A stretch of 64,000 bases of DNA from Nemertoderma westbladi. Taxonomy: Eukaryota > Xenacoelomorpha > Nemertodermatida > Nemertodermatidae. Below are positions 22,748-33,925 of this stretch, in pieces. The stretch is from positions 23,948-87,947 of the forward strand of contig JAUCBJ010003173.1 in NCBI GenBank assembly GCA_032718475.1, given 5' to 3'. Each line of letters starts with the position of its first letter. Position 1 is the first letter of the stretch. The position numbers and the translations under genes are program-made. Under the pieces are notes generated by a model. That model had not been told where the DNA came from. It made no database searches and saw only the letters and a list, made by a program, of their open reading frames with translations.

Positions 22748-22844
22748 AGAAAGAATATCTGGTTGGTCTGCGGTTGATACCGTTTATTTCAGGGCGGAGG
22801 CTACAGTCTTATTTATTGAATGGGCACAAACCCATTTATATAGT

Positions 22845-22996
22845 GTCTGGTTGGAGATGTGTTCATCGTACTTAACATAGTGTACACGGCGCTGCATTCT
22901 TGAAGAAGTCCCATCCAGAGATTTAGTTAAGAATCCAGCATGGACTCCCATATAGGAGTACTGGTACTACTGCTGCAAAAAATACGACCCTTGAGA
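22845..22996 (-). pseudogene. RTE-like fragment
   Basis: A ~150-bp piece of the RTE-like ORF C-terminal third, read on the minus strand (the LYGSPCWAL to NIGG region in the intact copy). It is strongly diverged and has indels. Both ends are truncated. Confidence 0.7.
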
Positions 22997-23165
22997 TTCC
23001 GTTTTAATCCAAGAGACTCACAAAATGTAAAATTGTGTAAATCCGCATAACGCGCGGAAAAGCGGAAAATATTATTATTTGGTAACTTTATTCGCATAAT
23101 ATAAATATTATAATGGAAAATAAACTAATTCAAAATTGAAATTATCAAAAATTACTGCTTATCAA

Positions 23166-23537
23166 TATATTTTGATACCCACTTGATCAGTGAAGCGATT
23201 ATAGCAGTTTACCCTGAACCCATCTCCTCATGTGAGTTTATTTTCTGCTTGGATAAGGTTTTGTTCTGCTATATGGATAGGCGTGTGCCCGATATTCAGT
23301 GTTCATACTTAAACTCCATTGAGATGATACACTATAGCACGGCTCTAACTATTCCTTTAGGCCTTATAACTTGAAGCAACGGCTAGCTCTCAATTAATTC
23401 TTAGATTTTAACAGCTCTAAACAGAGGACCTTGGAGGCATTTTAAGTAATGAAGTTATGAATAGGCCTGCAAGGAGCGTGTAGTGATGCTAGCGGGTAGA
23501 TAATGGTGGGATATAATCTCGTGTTGGTTGTCAAAGG
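23166..23537. repeat. 370-bp repeat, arm A (inverse copy at 30937-31306)
   Basis: Recurs in inverse orientation at 30937-31306 with roughly 96-97% identity by eye. The longest open frame (63 codons) is conserved between copies only because the DNA is. No known motif. The pair brackets the start of the UNCX gene. Confidence 0.85.
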
Positions 23538-24907
23538 GATTATTACTATTAGACGACACCTTTTCTGCTTCTATTATTTATCTGGCCCCACACTTTTGCT
23601 TGGGAACGGCCAATATTGAAAACCTTTTTAGATTGATGGAATTGCTCCCGAACTACGTAAAAAAGCGCATAATAGCGCTCCGTACATTACATACACTAAA
23701 AGACGTTTCATAAATACTCGTTTTTTGTGACCATTTCCTCCAAGCAGCCTCCTTCTTCATGACGGGACATAGAGATATACAATATGTAAGTAAATAAACT
23801 GCTAACTAACCATTATCGATTTCTCCTCTCGCCTCTCGCTAAATCCCTTATTAAATGAACAACGAAGTCGAACACCAATACCATTTGTGGTAACCCATCT
23901 CTAGTGAATAACTAATACCCTTCTATATAACCAAACTAATTATTAAGATAATATTCAAGAATCACTCTCCCTCGGGGTGAATAGTAGTTTTCCATCTACG
24001 GTGTTGTATCATTCAACTTTGGGATTTAACGCATTGACAATGAGTAACGACACGGCTTATATATTGTCGCACACTTTATATTACGGCCTTAATCTCTGGC
24101 ATACCATTCGTAATCCTGCTACCAACAACAGAACCAATCTGTGGGCCCGCTACCAACAACAGAACCAATCTGTGGGCCCATGTATCAATTTCACGCCCTT
24201 CTCCGATCAGCTATTGTTGAGTACAGCTTGGCCGCTAATGGCTTATATAGAATTATCCTATAATGCCTTTTATAATAGAAATATTTATCTCAGTTCTGCC
24301 ACAATAATAAATGGATGAGGTAAAATCAAAATATGTCGGGTAATAAAACACCAGATAAATTATTCCCACTAAATTATTTGCGTGGTAATTTTATGTAATG
24401 GGAATATTATTTTTTGTGTTTTCTTCATCTGCAAAACTCAGAAGTAACTTTCTTGGCCAATCTTTCTGCACAAAAACATGCAAGTTAAGGTATAATAAAT
24501 AAAAGGATAATAAAACATCCTGATACGAATTAATTAAATTGGGATGAGGATAATAATACATTTTTTGCATAAATTGGTAACTATCGTTTAATAATTTAGC
24601 ACTTTTACATCTGTGGTATCCGCCTTTACTATCTAACAAACCTGAATGAATACTTCAATACATACTGAACACTGAAAGATTGTTAAAATAATGTTTAGGG
24701 TCACAAAGAATACAACTTTTGGTCAAGAAAAACAATTATTGGCATCCATATGCAACTGCAGACTGTATGTTGACTACTCCGATGGGGGCCTACAGATATT
24801 GGGTATTTTTATTACAGTAATATAACTTTATTATTATCAAGATTTTCATGTCATACGTGATTATATTTCAGATCTTGGGTATTACCGTTATACATAATAC
24901 ACGTATG
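23538..24907. other. no recognised gene; small tandem duplication
   Basis: AT-rich. A 31-bp unit (GCTACCAACAACAGAACCAA and onward) is duplicated in tandem at 24118-24180. An open stretch of about 113 codons (23977-24318) covers it, but I find no domain, splice context or homology clue, so I do not call it a gene. Confidence 0.45.
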
Positions 24908-25210
24908 CTACGTATGTGAGGTCGAGGTCGCTTGTTTTGGTTGACCTTGAATGCGAAGAGCCTGGCGGTGCGTGGTGACGCCGATTTCGATACAACTATC
25001 ATGACATAAAGAACATATATATCCGAGGTTATTGTATTTCAAATTGAATTTATAAACAACCCGACACAAAAGACGGCTATGAATGTTAATTAACCTCCGA
25101 GGAACTCTGACAATCGAGTTATTAAGGCTTTTTCCTATCAATTGAAAATAATACGCGGGTTTACTTTGAAGCGAAACTCCGGAACATAAATAAAACATTA
25201 AATACGCCAA
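24908..25210 (-). other. 100-codon open frame, possible retroelement remnant
   Basis: The C-terminal half contains RVVYKFNLKYNN, then C-x2-C spacing and an IGVTTHRQALRIQ stretch. This is loosely like the start of the GIY-YIG endonuclease found at the end of Penelope-like retroelements. The key YIG is not intact and no reverse transcriptase is next to it. The resemblance is weak and could be chance. Confidence 0.2.
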
Positions 25211-25719
25211 ACAATTGAAATAGTTTTATGGAAATCCCGTGAGAGAATTAGCAGATTTAATATAAAATGCAAAATAATTCATCGCTGCGTGATGCTAATT
25301 ATATTGGAGCAGTTATCGAACCTTGCGCCGTGAAATAATATGTGACTCTCACGAATAAATCAATCCTCAAGTTAACTTTCATCAATATTAATATATTTTC
25401 TTACTGTTTTTGGTTTGATCCATATGCAGTCTATCCATTGGAGCCCCAGTTTATAAGAACACTCCATCTCAAAACGGTTTATGTGTGAGCTGGTTTTGCT
25501 GTATATGGGTGGAGATTTAAGGCGATGCCGATGGTTTTATTTTCAAGCATTTTATACACTATTTACTTATTAAGAACACTGTAGAACTAGTCGCGCACGC
25601 CAATTTAAGTTACAAAATATATAAGTGGGTAAAAATAGTATCCGCAATCATGCAATCTACATACACCTTGTCCTGGAATAATATAGTGTCGCAATTTTGT
25701 GACATTTTTTGAATCGTTT

Positions 25720-26265
25720 GAAGTTGAAGAATAACTGTGGGGTGTAACTGGTCCAATATCGTTGGAGACACCTTTTTCAATCCTTTTAGGTAAATAATCA
25801 AAGCGAAAATAAAAGTTCTCGCTCACCCGCTAAGTGGTCGGGAATTGAAACTCTCTCTTTTCCAAATTGCATGCAATCCAATTGAGATATGTCTATTCAT
25901 ACATTAAGAAAATGTTCCAGGTGGTTTATATATTAAATATAATAAATAAATTAGCCCAGCCTCTCGCAGCAGGTGCAAAACCACGCAAATTTTGAACGCT
26001 ATTATCTCAGCTATTTCACGACGAAATTCAGATTGCGTTAAATATTTGGAATCCTTGGATGGCCAGCTTTCAACAGAACCAACAAACAGCTATAAGATAG
26101 AAGAATAACTGCAGTGTATCTGGTGCAATATCGCCGAAGACACCTTTTTTAAAGGTTTGTAACTAAAGATTGAAAGGGAAAAAAATTGAAAAATAAAAAA
26201 ATTGGCTCACACACTAAGTGGACGGGATGTGAAACTCTTTCTGTTTCAAATTACATGCAATCTGG
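25720..26265. repeat. diverged direct repeat pair
   Basis: About 25720-25880 and about 26095-26265 share a succession of phrases (GAAGAATAACTG, TGGTCCAATATCG or TGGTGCAATATCG, GACACCTTTTT, AAGTGGTCGGG or AAGTGGACGGG, TTGCATGCAATC). The unit of about 165 bp is duplicated 375 bp apart. No coding potential. Confidence 0.6.
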
Positions 26266-27237
26266 TTTGTATAAAAGTTTGGGCGAGTGGTCCTGGTCGT
26301 GTCATTGAATTACGACTCTATTCAAGGACATTGTGTAGGTAGGCACAGTAAGACAATCCCGTCGCATTTATTTTACATATAAACTTTCCCCGTTTGCTCT
26401 GGTTATCGCAATCCATCGAATTTTTAATATCCAAAAGGTTTCCAAGTAGAACAGCTACATTCACTCAAGGAAGAGGCATTCCATTCGAAAAATAAAATTA
26501 TGAGTTTTTAATCCACTCGACTGAACGCACTTAGACATTGATTTTTCCGGATTAGAATTGGTACTGAAAACCAACTTGTGCACAGCTGCATAATTTTCAC
26601 ACACGTTACCACCATGTGTTGACTGCCATTGACAAAATGGCAAAGCAAGAACAAGTTATCCGCATAACCCATAATACCTAGTTATAAATGGAACACACAT
26701 AACAGCCAGCATGGGACGCTCTAGCATATTAACAGGTCAAGCGATATACAAAATTAGATTGGGGTGGCAACCGACCCTGGACGGTCAGCATTTTAGCCAA
26801 AGTGAAAGAATCTGAGTTGACACTATTCCAGAGTGCGATGCAAGAATGATTGTTGTATAATTCATAACAGAGTCCAAAGAAAATAGGTGAAAAGCCTTTC
26901 TTTAGTAGTTCAATAAACAGCTTAGATCGATCGACAATATTGAAGAAGGGATTCTTTCGATAGGCCCAACATACTATATAACTATTTAACCATACGAATT
27001 TCTAGAATAGAAACCGATTACCTTGGTATCAGCCAAAGTGCAATGAGTGGTGATAGCGCCCCTTTAAAACCTGAAATGAAGTTTGTTCAACATTAAGCAG
27101 TCAGCTTGTTTATGGAGCGCGAAACATTCGAATAATTTAATCAAAAGAGAAGACAATGCAATCGTAATTATTGTAGAAGAAAACGTCGTCTAGCTTATCT
27201 TAATCAATGGAATAATCATGAAACTCAAGTACTCGAG
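26266..27237. other. upstream region of UNCX, no gene seen
   Basis: No convincing coding frame or repeat. It may hold regulatory DNA for the homeobox gene downstream, but nothing specific is visible. Confidence 0.4.
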
Positions 27238-27470
27238 ATTAAACAAATTGATTCAATATTAAACAAATTGATTCAATATTAAACAAATTGATTCAATATT
27301 AAACAAATTGATTCAATATTAAACAAATTGATTCAATATTAAACAAATTGATTCAATATTAAACAAATTGATTCAATATTAAACAAATTGATTCAATATT
27401 AAACAAATTGATTCAATATTAAACAAATTGATTCAATATTAAACAAATTGATTCAATATTAAACAAATTG
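27238..27470. repeat. 20-bp minisatellite, 11.6 perfect copies
   Basis: Tandem ATTAAACAAATTGATTCAAT. All copies look identical, so the array is young or constantly homogenised. It lies about 680 bp upstream of the UNCX start codon. The unit contains ATTAAA and CAATTTG-like AT-rich words, but no assigned factor site. Confidence 0.97.
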
Positions 27471-28150
27471 AAATTACTCAGCTGTGGGAAAACAAAATTT
27501 ATAAGGCCGTCTGAATCAAAAACCAAAAAACGGTGCATATTTACAATTTTAACAATTTTTTTATAACATTAATTTTTACAACATAAATCAGGATAAACTT
27601 AACAAGGTCATTCTAGGCTGCCAGATTAGCAATGCTGCCGAAATCTTTCTACCTCAATCTGATATTTTTATTATATATTTTTATGTGCGTGTGTATTGTT
27701 GTATGTGTTCCTATCACTATTATTAAACAATTACATGAATATAATGTAATACATCTAGTTAATAATTAATATGTAAGGTTAATGGACAGGCTGTTAAGGT
27801 TATATCAATGAGCCGCACCAACTATATAGATTAACTAGAGAGGATTAGTAGCTACTTAAAATGTAGGCCCAATTCGGCCCTCTCTGAAACAAAACGTGTT
27901 AGTTGGAGGACAATTCGGGCCTCTCTCAAACTATGTCTTGCTTCCTACTGCGTATGACGACATCCTATTGGCTGTTGCTTTGAATCTCATGTATTTGAAG
28001 TTCCCTGATTGGTTATTCAAATGAACGAACTTTATAGAAGAAGAATAAACACTGAGGTAATAAATAATTATTTTCATCTTTAAAAGTCAAAACAACTAAT
28101 AATTTTTTCACTAATTTTTTTAGAGATGCAATATTAATACAAGGTTAGCT
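27471..28150 (+). promoter_or_regulatory. probable 5' region of the UNCX homeobox gene
   Basis: The stretch before the start codon has an inverted CCAAT-like ATTGG (about 28010) and an AT-rich TTTATAGAAG about 20 bp later. Two direct copies of a GGCCCAATTCGG-type phrase are near 27867 and 27909. An in-frame stop at 28121-28123 closes the reading frame before the ATG at 28151. Promoter assignment is inference from position. Confidence 0.3.
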
Positions 28151-28427
28151 ATGTTTCCTATGCCATACCATCACAGTAGCTCATCCAAATTTCTCTCCCA
28201 ATTTCCCTCGCCACCATCAACACTACCTTGTCCGCTACTCACACCAAATTTCCCCGGGCCATCTACCTTTAATCTGCTACCACAACCGCACCCGCCCATG
28301 TTTCATTCCCAACGCTCTCTGCTTTATCACGATGCTCTACCCCCCTTCACTAAAGATCGATTCTTTTATAATTATATAAAGCAATCACCACTTTCTGCCA
28401 ACCTGCAGGAGCCTACCAACGATAAAT
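28151..28427 (+). CDS. UNCX: UNC-4/UNCX homeobox protein, exon 1
   Basis: The first coding exon gives 92 residues plus one base and ends at a GTGAGT donor at 28428. The stretch is rich in Pro, Ser and His, as in the N-terminal arm of homeodomain proteins, with no domain of its own. The ATG at 28151 is the first after an in-frame stop; a second Met follows three codons later. The single base left over joins the first two bases of exon 2 to give Phe93 and keeps the frame into the homeodomain, which is the main support for this exon. An upstream non-coding exon or a spliced leader cannot be ruled out. Confidence 0.72.
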
Positions 28428-28847
28428 GTGAGTTTATTTTGAATTATAAATAAATTTAATAGATATAATTAATTTTATAGGGATTGTCAAATTGCCCAAA
28501 ATTTTCCGAATCTTTCCGCATTACTATTGACGATGCCCAATCCTTTAGTGACGATTATATAATACTTTCAAAACCGTTTATTAAAATTACTATATAAAAT
28601 ATATTTAAACTGTTACGCTTATATTTGCTCTTTTTGCAGAAAACAAAAATACTTGTCCGTTAATCAATTTATAATAATATTTTTTGATAACTTTACACTG
28701 TATTATTAATATAATGTTAGAATGAACAAAACATAGAGCATAAGTTCAATTATTTAATGTCAAATATTTGTTTGTAAGTAAATATAATGGGTTGAGGAGG
28801 TTGTCACCATCGCGTATATACTTACACTCTTTATAATTAACTTTCAG

Positions 28848-29053
28848 TTCATGGGAATGGTCTGAGCCGCGACGATTGTCTGGAAAGTTTAACTCCATCT
28901 AGCGACAACAACAAGAGAAGACGAAGCAGAACAAACTTCGCAGGATGGCAACTGGACGAGCTGGAGCGAGCATTTCTGACGAGTCATTATCCTGATGTCT
29001 ACATGCGTGAAGGTCTGGCAGTGAGACTGGATCTTGTCGAAAGTAGAGTTCAG
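28848..29053 (+). CDS. UNCX: UNC-4/UNCX homeobox protein, exon 2 (homeodomain residues 1-46)
   Basis: Follows a CTTTCAG acceptor. It encodes residues 93-161 and ends VESRVQ before a GTGAAA donor. Homeodomain positions 1-46 are residues 116-161. The diagnostic run is [16 protein letters not shown] then [10 protein letters not shown], the pattern of UNC-4/UNCX proteins within the paired-like class. These are DNA-binding transcription factors, known from worm and vertebrate work to act as Groucho-dependent repressors in motor neuron and somite/sclerotome identity. The intron falls between HD positions 46 and 47, the usual place in paired-like genes. Intron 1 is 420 bp. Confidence 0.93.
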
Positions 29054-29540
29054 GTGAAATTTATAGTTAATAAAGTTTATTGACTGTACTATAATATTTC
29101 AATTTTAATAAAACTAAATTGTAAAACATTGCAATATCATAGGCCTAGTGTTAGCATAAAAACTATTGACTAGAAAATATGTATCGACATTCGAAAATTT
29201 ATTATTCGTATTATATGTTATAAAACACAATTTCATTGTTAGGTGTACATTACGAAATTCGATACGAAAAAAAATAATAAAATACTAAAATTTGGTTTCA
29301 TATCCTGTCACAGATGGGGTGTATGTTTTATCTTATATTTGCGTTATATTTTGATCTGATATCGGTGTGTTTTCATTTTAACCTTTCTATCCAGTTTTAT
29401 TGTCAAGAATTCTGATTGATCTTGAGATAGTCTTTACTTTATAGTTTTGATTGTGCTTTATCGAAATTCTCCCATGTATTATAAATATATTACTGTATGT
29501 ATTAGGCCTATCTAAATGTTTACCGTAATAATCGAGTGTA
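29054..29540 (+). other. start of UNCX intron 2, no feature seen
   Basis: AT-rich intronic DNA. The full intron is 29054-35841 (6788 bp) and is crowded with repeats, listed separately. Confidence 0.6.
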
Positions 29541-30484
29541 GGGGGGGGGGGGGGGGGGGGGCACATTCATTTGTGAATTAGTAATTCTTTATGTTGGGGC
29601 TTTTTTATTGATTCTGATTCCTATGGAGCAATCTACTACTCTATATAAGTATGTAAGTGAAGTGGTACGTCAATTTCGGGGCACTAAACTTAGGGCGTGG
29701 CACTTCAAATTTTCAAAATTGCAATATTCGTTAAATAGTCCGAAGTTTTGATTATCGATTAGTTCGAAAGTTATCTGTCCCGCTGAATCGATTGAAAGTA
29801 ATATTGAAGCCTCAAGTCTTAGTGGTACGTCATTATTGGTACACCGAAATTAGGGCCTGGTACTTTTTCAAAATTTGAATAAGTGCCACTCCCTAATTTT
29901 GGTGCACCAAAGATGCCGAACCACTAAGTCTTCAGGCTTCTATAATACTTGCAATTTAATCAGGGGTCCAGAAAACCTATAAATGTGCATTGAAATCTCA
30001 ACTTTCGTTTATTTTCCGAATATCGTATTTTTCAAAATTTGAAGTGCCACACCCACTTCTTAGGTGCACGAAAAATAGCATCCAGTTCAATTTTCAGAAA
30101 TGGAATATAATCACATTCGATTCAGCGTAGTGAAAAACCTACTAACGCTAGCCAACAATGCCACACTATTAGTTTTTAGATTATCAAAAAAATGTATACT
30201 TTGTCATGGGACTACTTATATTTTTCATGGAAATTATTATTTTAAGATTTATAAGATTTTATTTTATTAATTTTAAGATTTTGAAATTATTATGAAATTT
30301 TAATTTTTTTGGATTTGAAAATGTTCTTCGATAATTTTTTAATCTACAGCCCAAGTTTGTAGGATTTTATTAGATGATTACAAAAATACAGTGGGGGGAG
30401 GGATGGGGGGGGGGGGGCGAATCGACCCCCCACCAGTGCTGCTAATGGTCTAAACAAACACCCCACTAGTTGTAATAGGGTTAA
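29541..30484. mobile_element. truncated TTAA MITE in UNCX intron 2
   Basis: Same family as 20733-22167. The internal modules match (AGGGCGTGGCACTTCAAATT, AGTCTTCAGGCTTCTAT), and the right end CACTAGTTGTAATAGGG is followed by TTAA at 30481-30484. The left terminal repeat and about 200 bp are missing, with a 22-nt G run (about 29540-29561) at the break. It is more decayed than the copy in the 63-bp array. Confidence 0.75.
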
Positions 30485-30936
30485 ATAGAATGATTGTGTA
30501 TAGCGATGTGTATAGCCTAACCTACAGTGTACCTTTTAAAAATATAAACTTTATTTAAGCAAAAGTTCAGGTATGAACTCAACCATAATACTTATTTTTA
30601 TCAACGTAAGTTGAAAACAATTACACACTGCTTTTTACAATAAAATAACCATTTTGTGTAAAGATAAAAACTGAACTTCTCGTCTCTCGTCCTGTCTTTC
30701 TTATTGAAGTGTCGAGAGGAGCGGTAATGCCTATTTTCAATTAATAACTACAAAAAATAAATAGCTAACTACAATTATTAATTAACAGCAAAATTAAAAT
30801 CAACATTCACATTCTAATTCGTTAGGTTATGTTTGTGAGTCGTAGGAAGGCCGTACCCCAACGATTTTTTGATACATTATTTAGTTTCCATAGAAAAATA
30901 GGGGGCCTCATCGAATCATAGGAGGCCTTAAACATC
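30485..30936. other. intron 2 DNA, nothing recognised
   Basis: AT-rich, without open frames or repeats that I can match elsewhere in the window. Confidence 0.4.
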
Positions 30937-31306
30937 TTGACAACCAACACGAGATTATATCCCACCATTATCTACCCGCTAGCATCACTACACGCTCCTT
31001 GCAGGCCTATTCATAACTTCATTACTTAAAATGCCTCCAAGGGCCTCTGTTTAGAGCTGTTTAAATCTAAGAATTAATTGAGAGCTAGCCGTTGCTTCAA
31101 GTTATAAGGCCTAAAGGAATGGTTAGAGCCGTGCTATAGTGTATCATCTCAATGGAGTTTAAGTATGAACACTGAATATCGGGCACACGCCTATCCATAT
31201 AGCAGAACAAAACCTTATCGAAGCAGAAAATAAACTCACATGAGGAGATGGGTTCAGGGTAAACTGCTATGATCGCTTCACTGATCAAGTGAGTATCAAA
31301 ATATAT
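30937..31306. repeat. 370-bp repeat, arm B (inverse copy of 23166-23537)
   Basis: Begins TTGACAACCAACACGAGATT and runs to about 31306. Only a dozen or so differences from arm A by eye. It lies in UNCX intron 2, so exons 1 and 2 sit between the two arms. Confidence 0.85.
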
Positions 31307-31589
31307 TGACTCTCCATACGGTTAGGCATAGTCAATAATTCACCAAAATATTAATACTTCACACTTGATTAAGTATGTAATAAGGTTTCACTATATCAGT
31401 GTTTTATTTGATGACTTTGATGTTGTTTCTTATTTAATGTTTATCATCAAAGTAAAAATCACGAGTCGTACAAGTGTGACCGCAACAACTTCTATACCTA
31501 AGTTGTAACTTATGTTTGGATGGGAAGTTGTTTAACGCAATGCCGTACACATTAATCAATAGTACGGCAATATCATTGTAAGTTATTAC

Positions 31590-31621
31590 ATGACCTACTA
31601 TAGATATCTATAGTAGGTCAT
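31590..31621. repeat. 32-bp perfect palindrome
   Basis: Uninterrupted self-complementary sequence centred on TAGATATCTA between ATGACCTACTA and its complement. No spacer. It lies in UNCX intron 2. Confidence 0.95.
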
Positions 31622-31728
31622 TGTTATTATTTTTAATCACAAAAAACACGATACGCAATAAACATCAGATGTATACAGACACCCCCCATATTCCACTCAC
31701 AGACTTCAATCACAGACTACATGAACTA

Positions 31729-32150
31729 GTCAGAAAATGTCAGATCGTATGAGTTAGAGTATGGCGCGGATGACTTCTGTAAACCGGGATCATTGATGCG
31801 GAAGACCTTCGGATACTTAAGGGGAAGGCATGGGTAGCATTGAATAGTCTGTCCAGGATTTGACAGTCCCATAGAATAAAACGGAACCTTTAGAGCAGCA
31901 TTAGAACTAGTACTCTTATATGGGAGTCCATGCTGGGCTCTAACTGCTGAGAATTAAAAAATTTCTGGATGGCACTTATACAAGAATGCTACGCCGGGTT
32001 CATTGAGTCAAGTATAATGCTCACATATCCAACCAGACCCTATAAATCATTGGAGGTGTCTCATTATGTCCCTGCAGAGCCGTGAGAACCTTGCACGATC
32101 TTGTGCTTTGGGGGCTGCATTGAGAGAATGAGCATGGTGGACAAAATTCA
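31729..32150 (+). pseudogene. RTE-like fragment in UNCX intron 2
   Basis: About 420 bp matching the C-terminal third of the intact RTE-like ORF (from the SDRMS stretch, through RKSGEDL, LYGSPCWAL and NIGGVS, to the NKHGG stretch). Many frameshifts. It lacks the 3' tail. Confidence 0.75.
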
Positions 32151-32448
32151 GCAGTGTGCAATGCGTGATGTTGAAAAATGAAAAGATCGTAGACATATAA
32201 TACACGTTCGTGGGGCCTTCGCTCAGCATGAGGCTAAATGCGTACCAATTTTAGTTTGAATTCATCTGTGATTGACCGACTTATTTCGGTCTTTATCAAA
32301 AGTCTGAATCTACTGGTGCCGAGTGACAGACTGTCTGATTATTGACAAAACTTCAGATTGTATCAAAACTTTTGACGGACTACATACAGTACAAGGTTGG
32401 TTTACTTTCAGTAATGATTGTTGGCTTTCAAGAATTAATTTAAAAACG

Positions 32449-32550
32449 GGCAAATTAATTATTGCCAAGGATATGATTCGAACCACCTAGGATCCCATTG
32501 GGTTTCTATTCCAACTCCTTAAACATTCGGCCAACATTCGGCTGCTCGAG
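32449..32550 (-). pseudogene. tRNA-Ser-like sequence (pseudogene or SINE head)
   Basis: Read on the minus strand it has a TGGCCGAATGTTTAAGGA stretch like the D-arm/A-box of tRNA-Ser, an anticodon-arm-like stretch with AGA in the loop flanked by GTTGG and CCCAA, and a GGTTCGAATC B-box-like motif at the expected distance. The acceptor and T stems do not pair, so this is not a working tRNA. It may be a decayed tRNA pseudogene or the 5' part of a tRNA-derived SINE. Confidence 0.5.
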
Positions 32551-33675
32551 GGAGATGCCTATGATATTTTATGTAGGTGGAACTGGTGTAAATCTGCAAT
32601 ATCGTACTTACTTGGTACCGGTACCGAACCGGTCAGTCGGTCAATACTTCTGAGTTTCTAGCGGATTCCCACTTTATTGTCTTAACTTTTTAGATTTCGT
32701 AAAAGATAGTCTTCATGATTCTCTAAAAGCAACCAATATTTCAGCTCTGGAAAATGAGGCGTTCCCGATAAATGTATCATTTTCTAAAAAACAAATAATC
32801 TTTCGTAATTGACGTCAGACTGTATGTTTTTTCACCACGCTTTACAAATTAAAATTCTAAAAATTATAAACTACTGACCTACTAAGTTTGGTTCAATTCC
32901 AAACCAGCAATGCCGAGAAATTCACTTTAAAAAATTTCAAGCATTTACCAAGCAGGCAGACAGACGGACAGCCCATTTACCCTATATGAACCATAAGCTA
33001 AGGCTCGCTGACATCCACTACGTGTCTCGCCCCACAACCCACAGCACACTCAACTCAAGCACTCACACGCTGCAGACATACAACAACACAAAACGGCCGC
33101 ACTAATACACTCCTTTATGGACATGATGAGTACAAGGTGTAATTGCAGAGTAGGATGGATAATTGATAACATCGCATAACAGTTTCCACATAAATTAAAA
33201 TAGATATATGACAACATGAAATGATAGGTTACTGATTGATTGACAAATGTTCAAGGTTTCGGCTATGTATTTAATTCCAAAAATAATTAGTGAATCAACT
33301 TTCGAAACGCAACAAAATTAATGAGCAGTAGATCAAAGAGAACATTGAAGGTATCGTCACTGTGTCTGGGGATTTATTTAAAGATTTTGTAAGATTGTGA
33401 ATATACAAGATCCTTGGATGCACTTAGATGTTAGAATGATAAGATGTACTGCGTGTCATTGTAATCCTCTAGTGATTCAAAAATATATTCCGATAAATGT
33501 TAAAGGTACTTTGTATTGTGCGGATGTGAGAGAATTAACGAACCCAAACTACAGCCTGAAAGAATCATTAAATCCTTAGCACCCCTGTCTTTACTACTTA
33601 GAATGGATGATGCCTTACCGGTACAAATAATAGGCCTACATACGCATGCAGCTACACTTTCTTACCGTGCCAAAC
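32551..33675. other. intron 2 DNA, nothing recognised
   Basis: No gene or matched repeat. Short open frames near 33397-33579 and 33516-33722 overlap each other in different frames, and the second runs into a known repeat. Confidence 0.4.
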
Positions 33676-33925
33676 TACCCGCCCAGCAACGAAACCATCC
33701 ACTTGTTTGGTGTAATTTATAACGAGCTGCCAAACAACAGATTCACTTGTTGAATAGTAAATTATTAATCGTCTTTCTGTTGTCCGAGAATTTCTATTTA
33801 ATATGCGTGCTACGCCTTATGGGTTACTAACGAGCGACAAAGGTATTCACTTCCTGATTTAATGAGAATTTAATGAAAGATATTCAAATAAATTATTATA
33901 TGGCTGTTAAATTCATTTTGGTCAA
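33676..33925. repeat. uninterrupted copy of the dispersed repeat (empty TTAA site)
   Basis: The reverse complement aligns continuously with 12110-12225 joined to 14387-14510, with a single TTAA at 33799-33802 where the other copy holds a 2.1 kb element. Estimated identity is above 95%. Confidence 0.88.

Noticed and set aside
23183-23374. Conserved 63-codon frame present at both 23183-23374 and 31097-31288
   Set aside because: The whole 370-bp DNA is duplicated, so frame conservation is not evidence for coding; no motif or start context.
27238-27470. CRISPR-like array (regular 20-bp repeats)
   Set aside because: There are no unique spacers; it is a head-to-tail minisatellite in animal DNA. 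The same applies to the 12-, 23-, 63- and 40-bp arrays.
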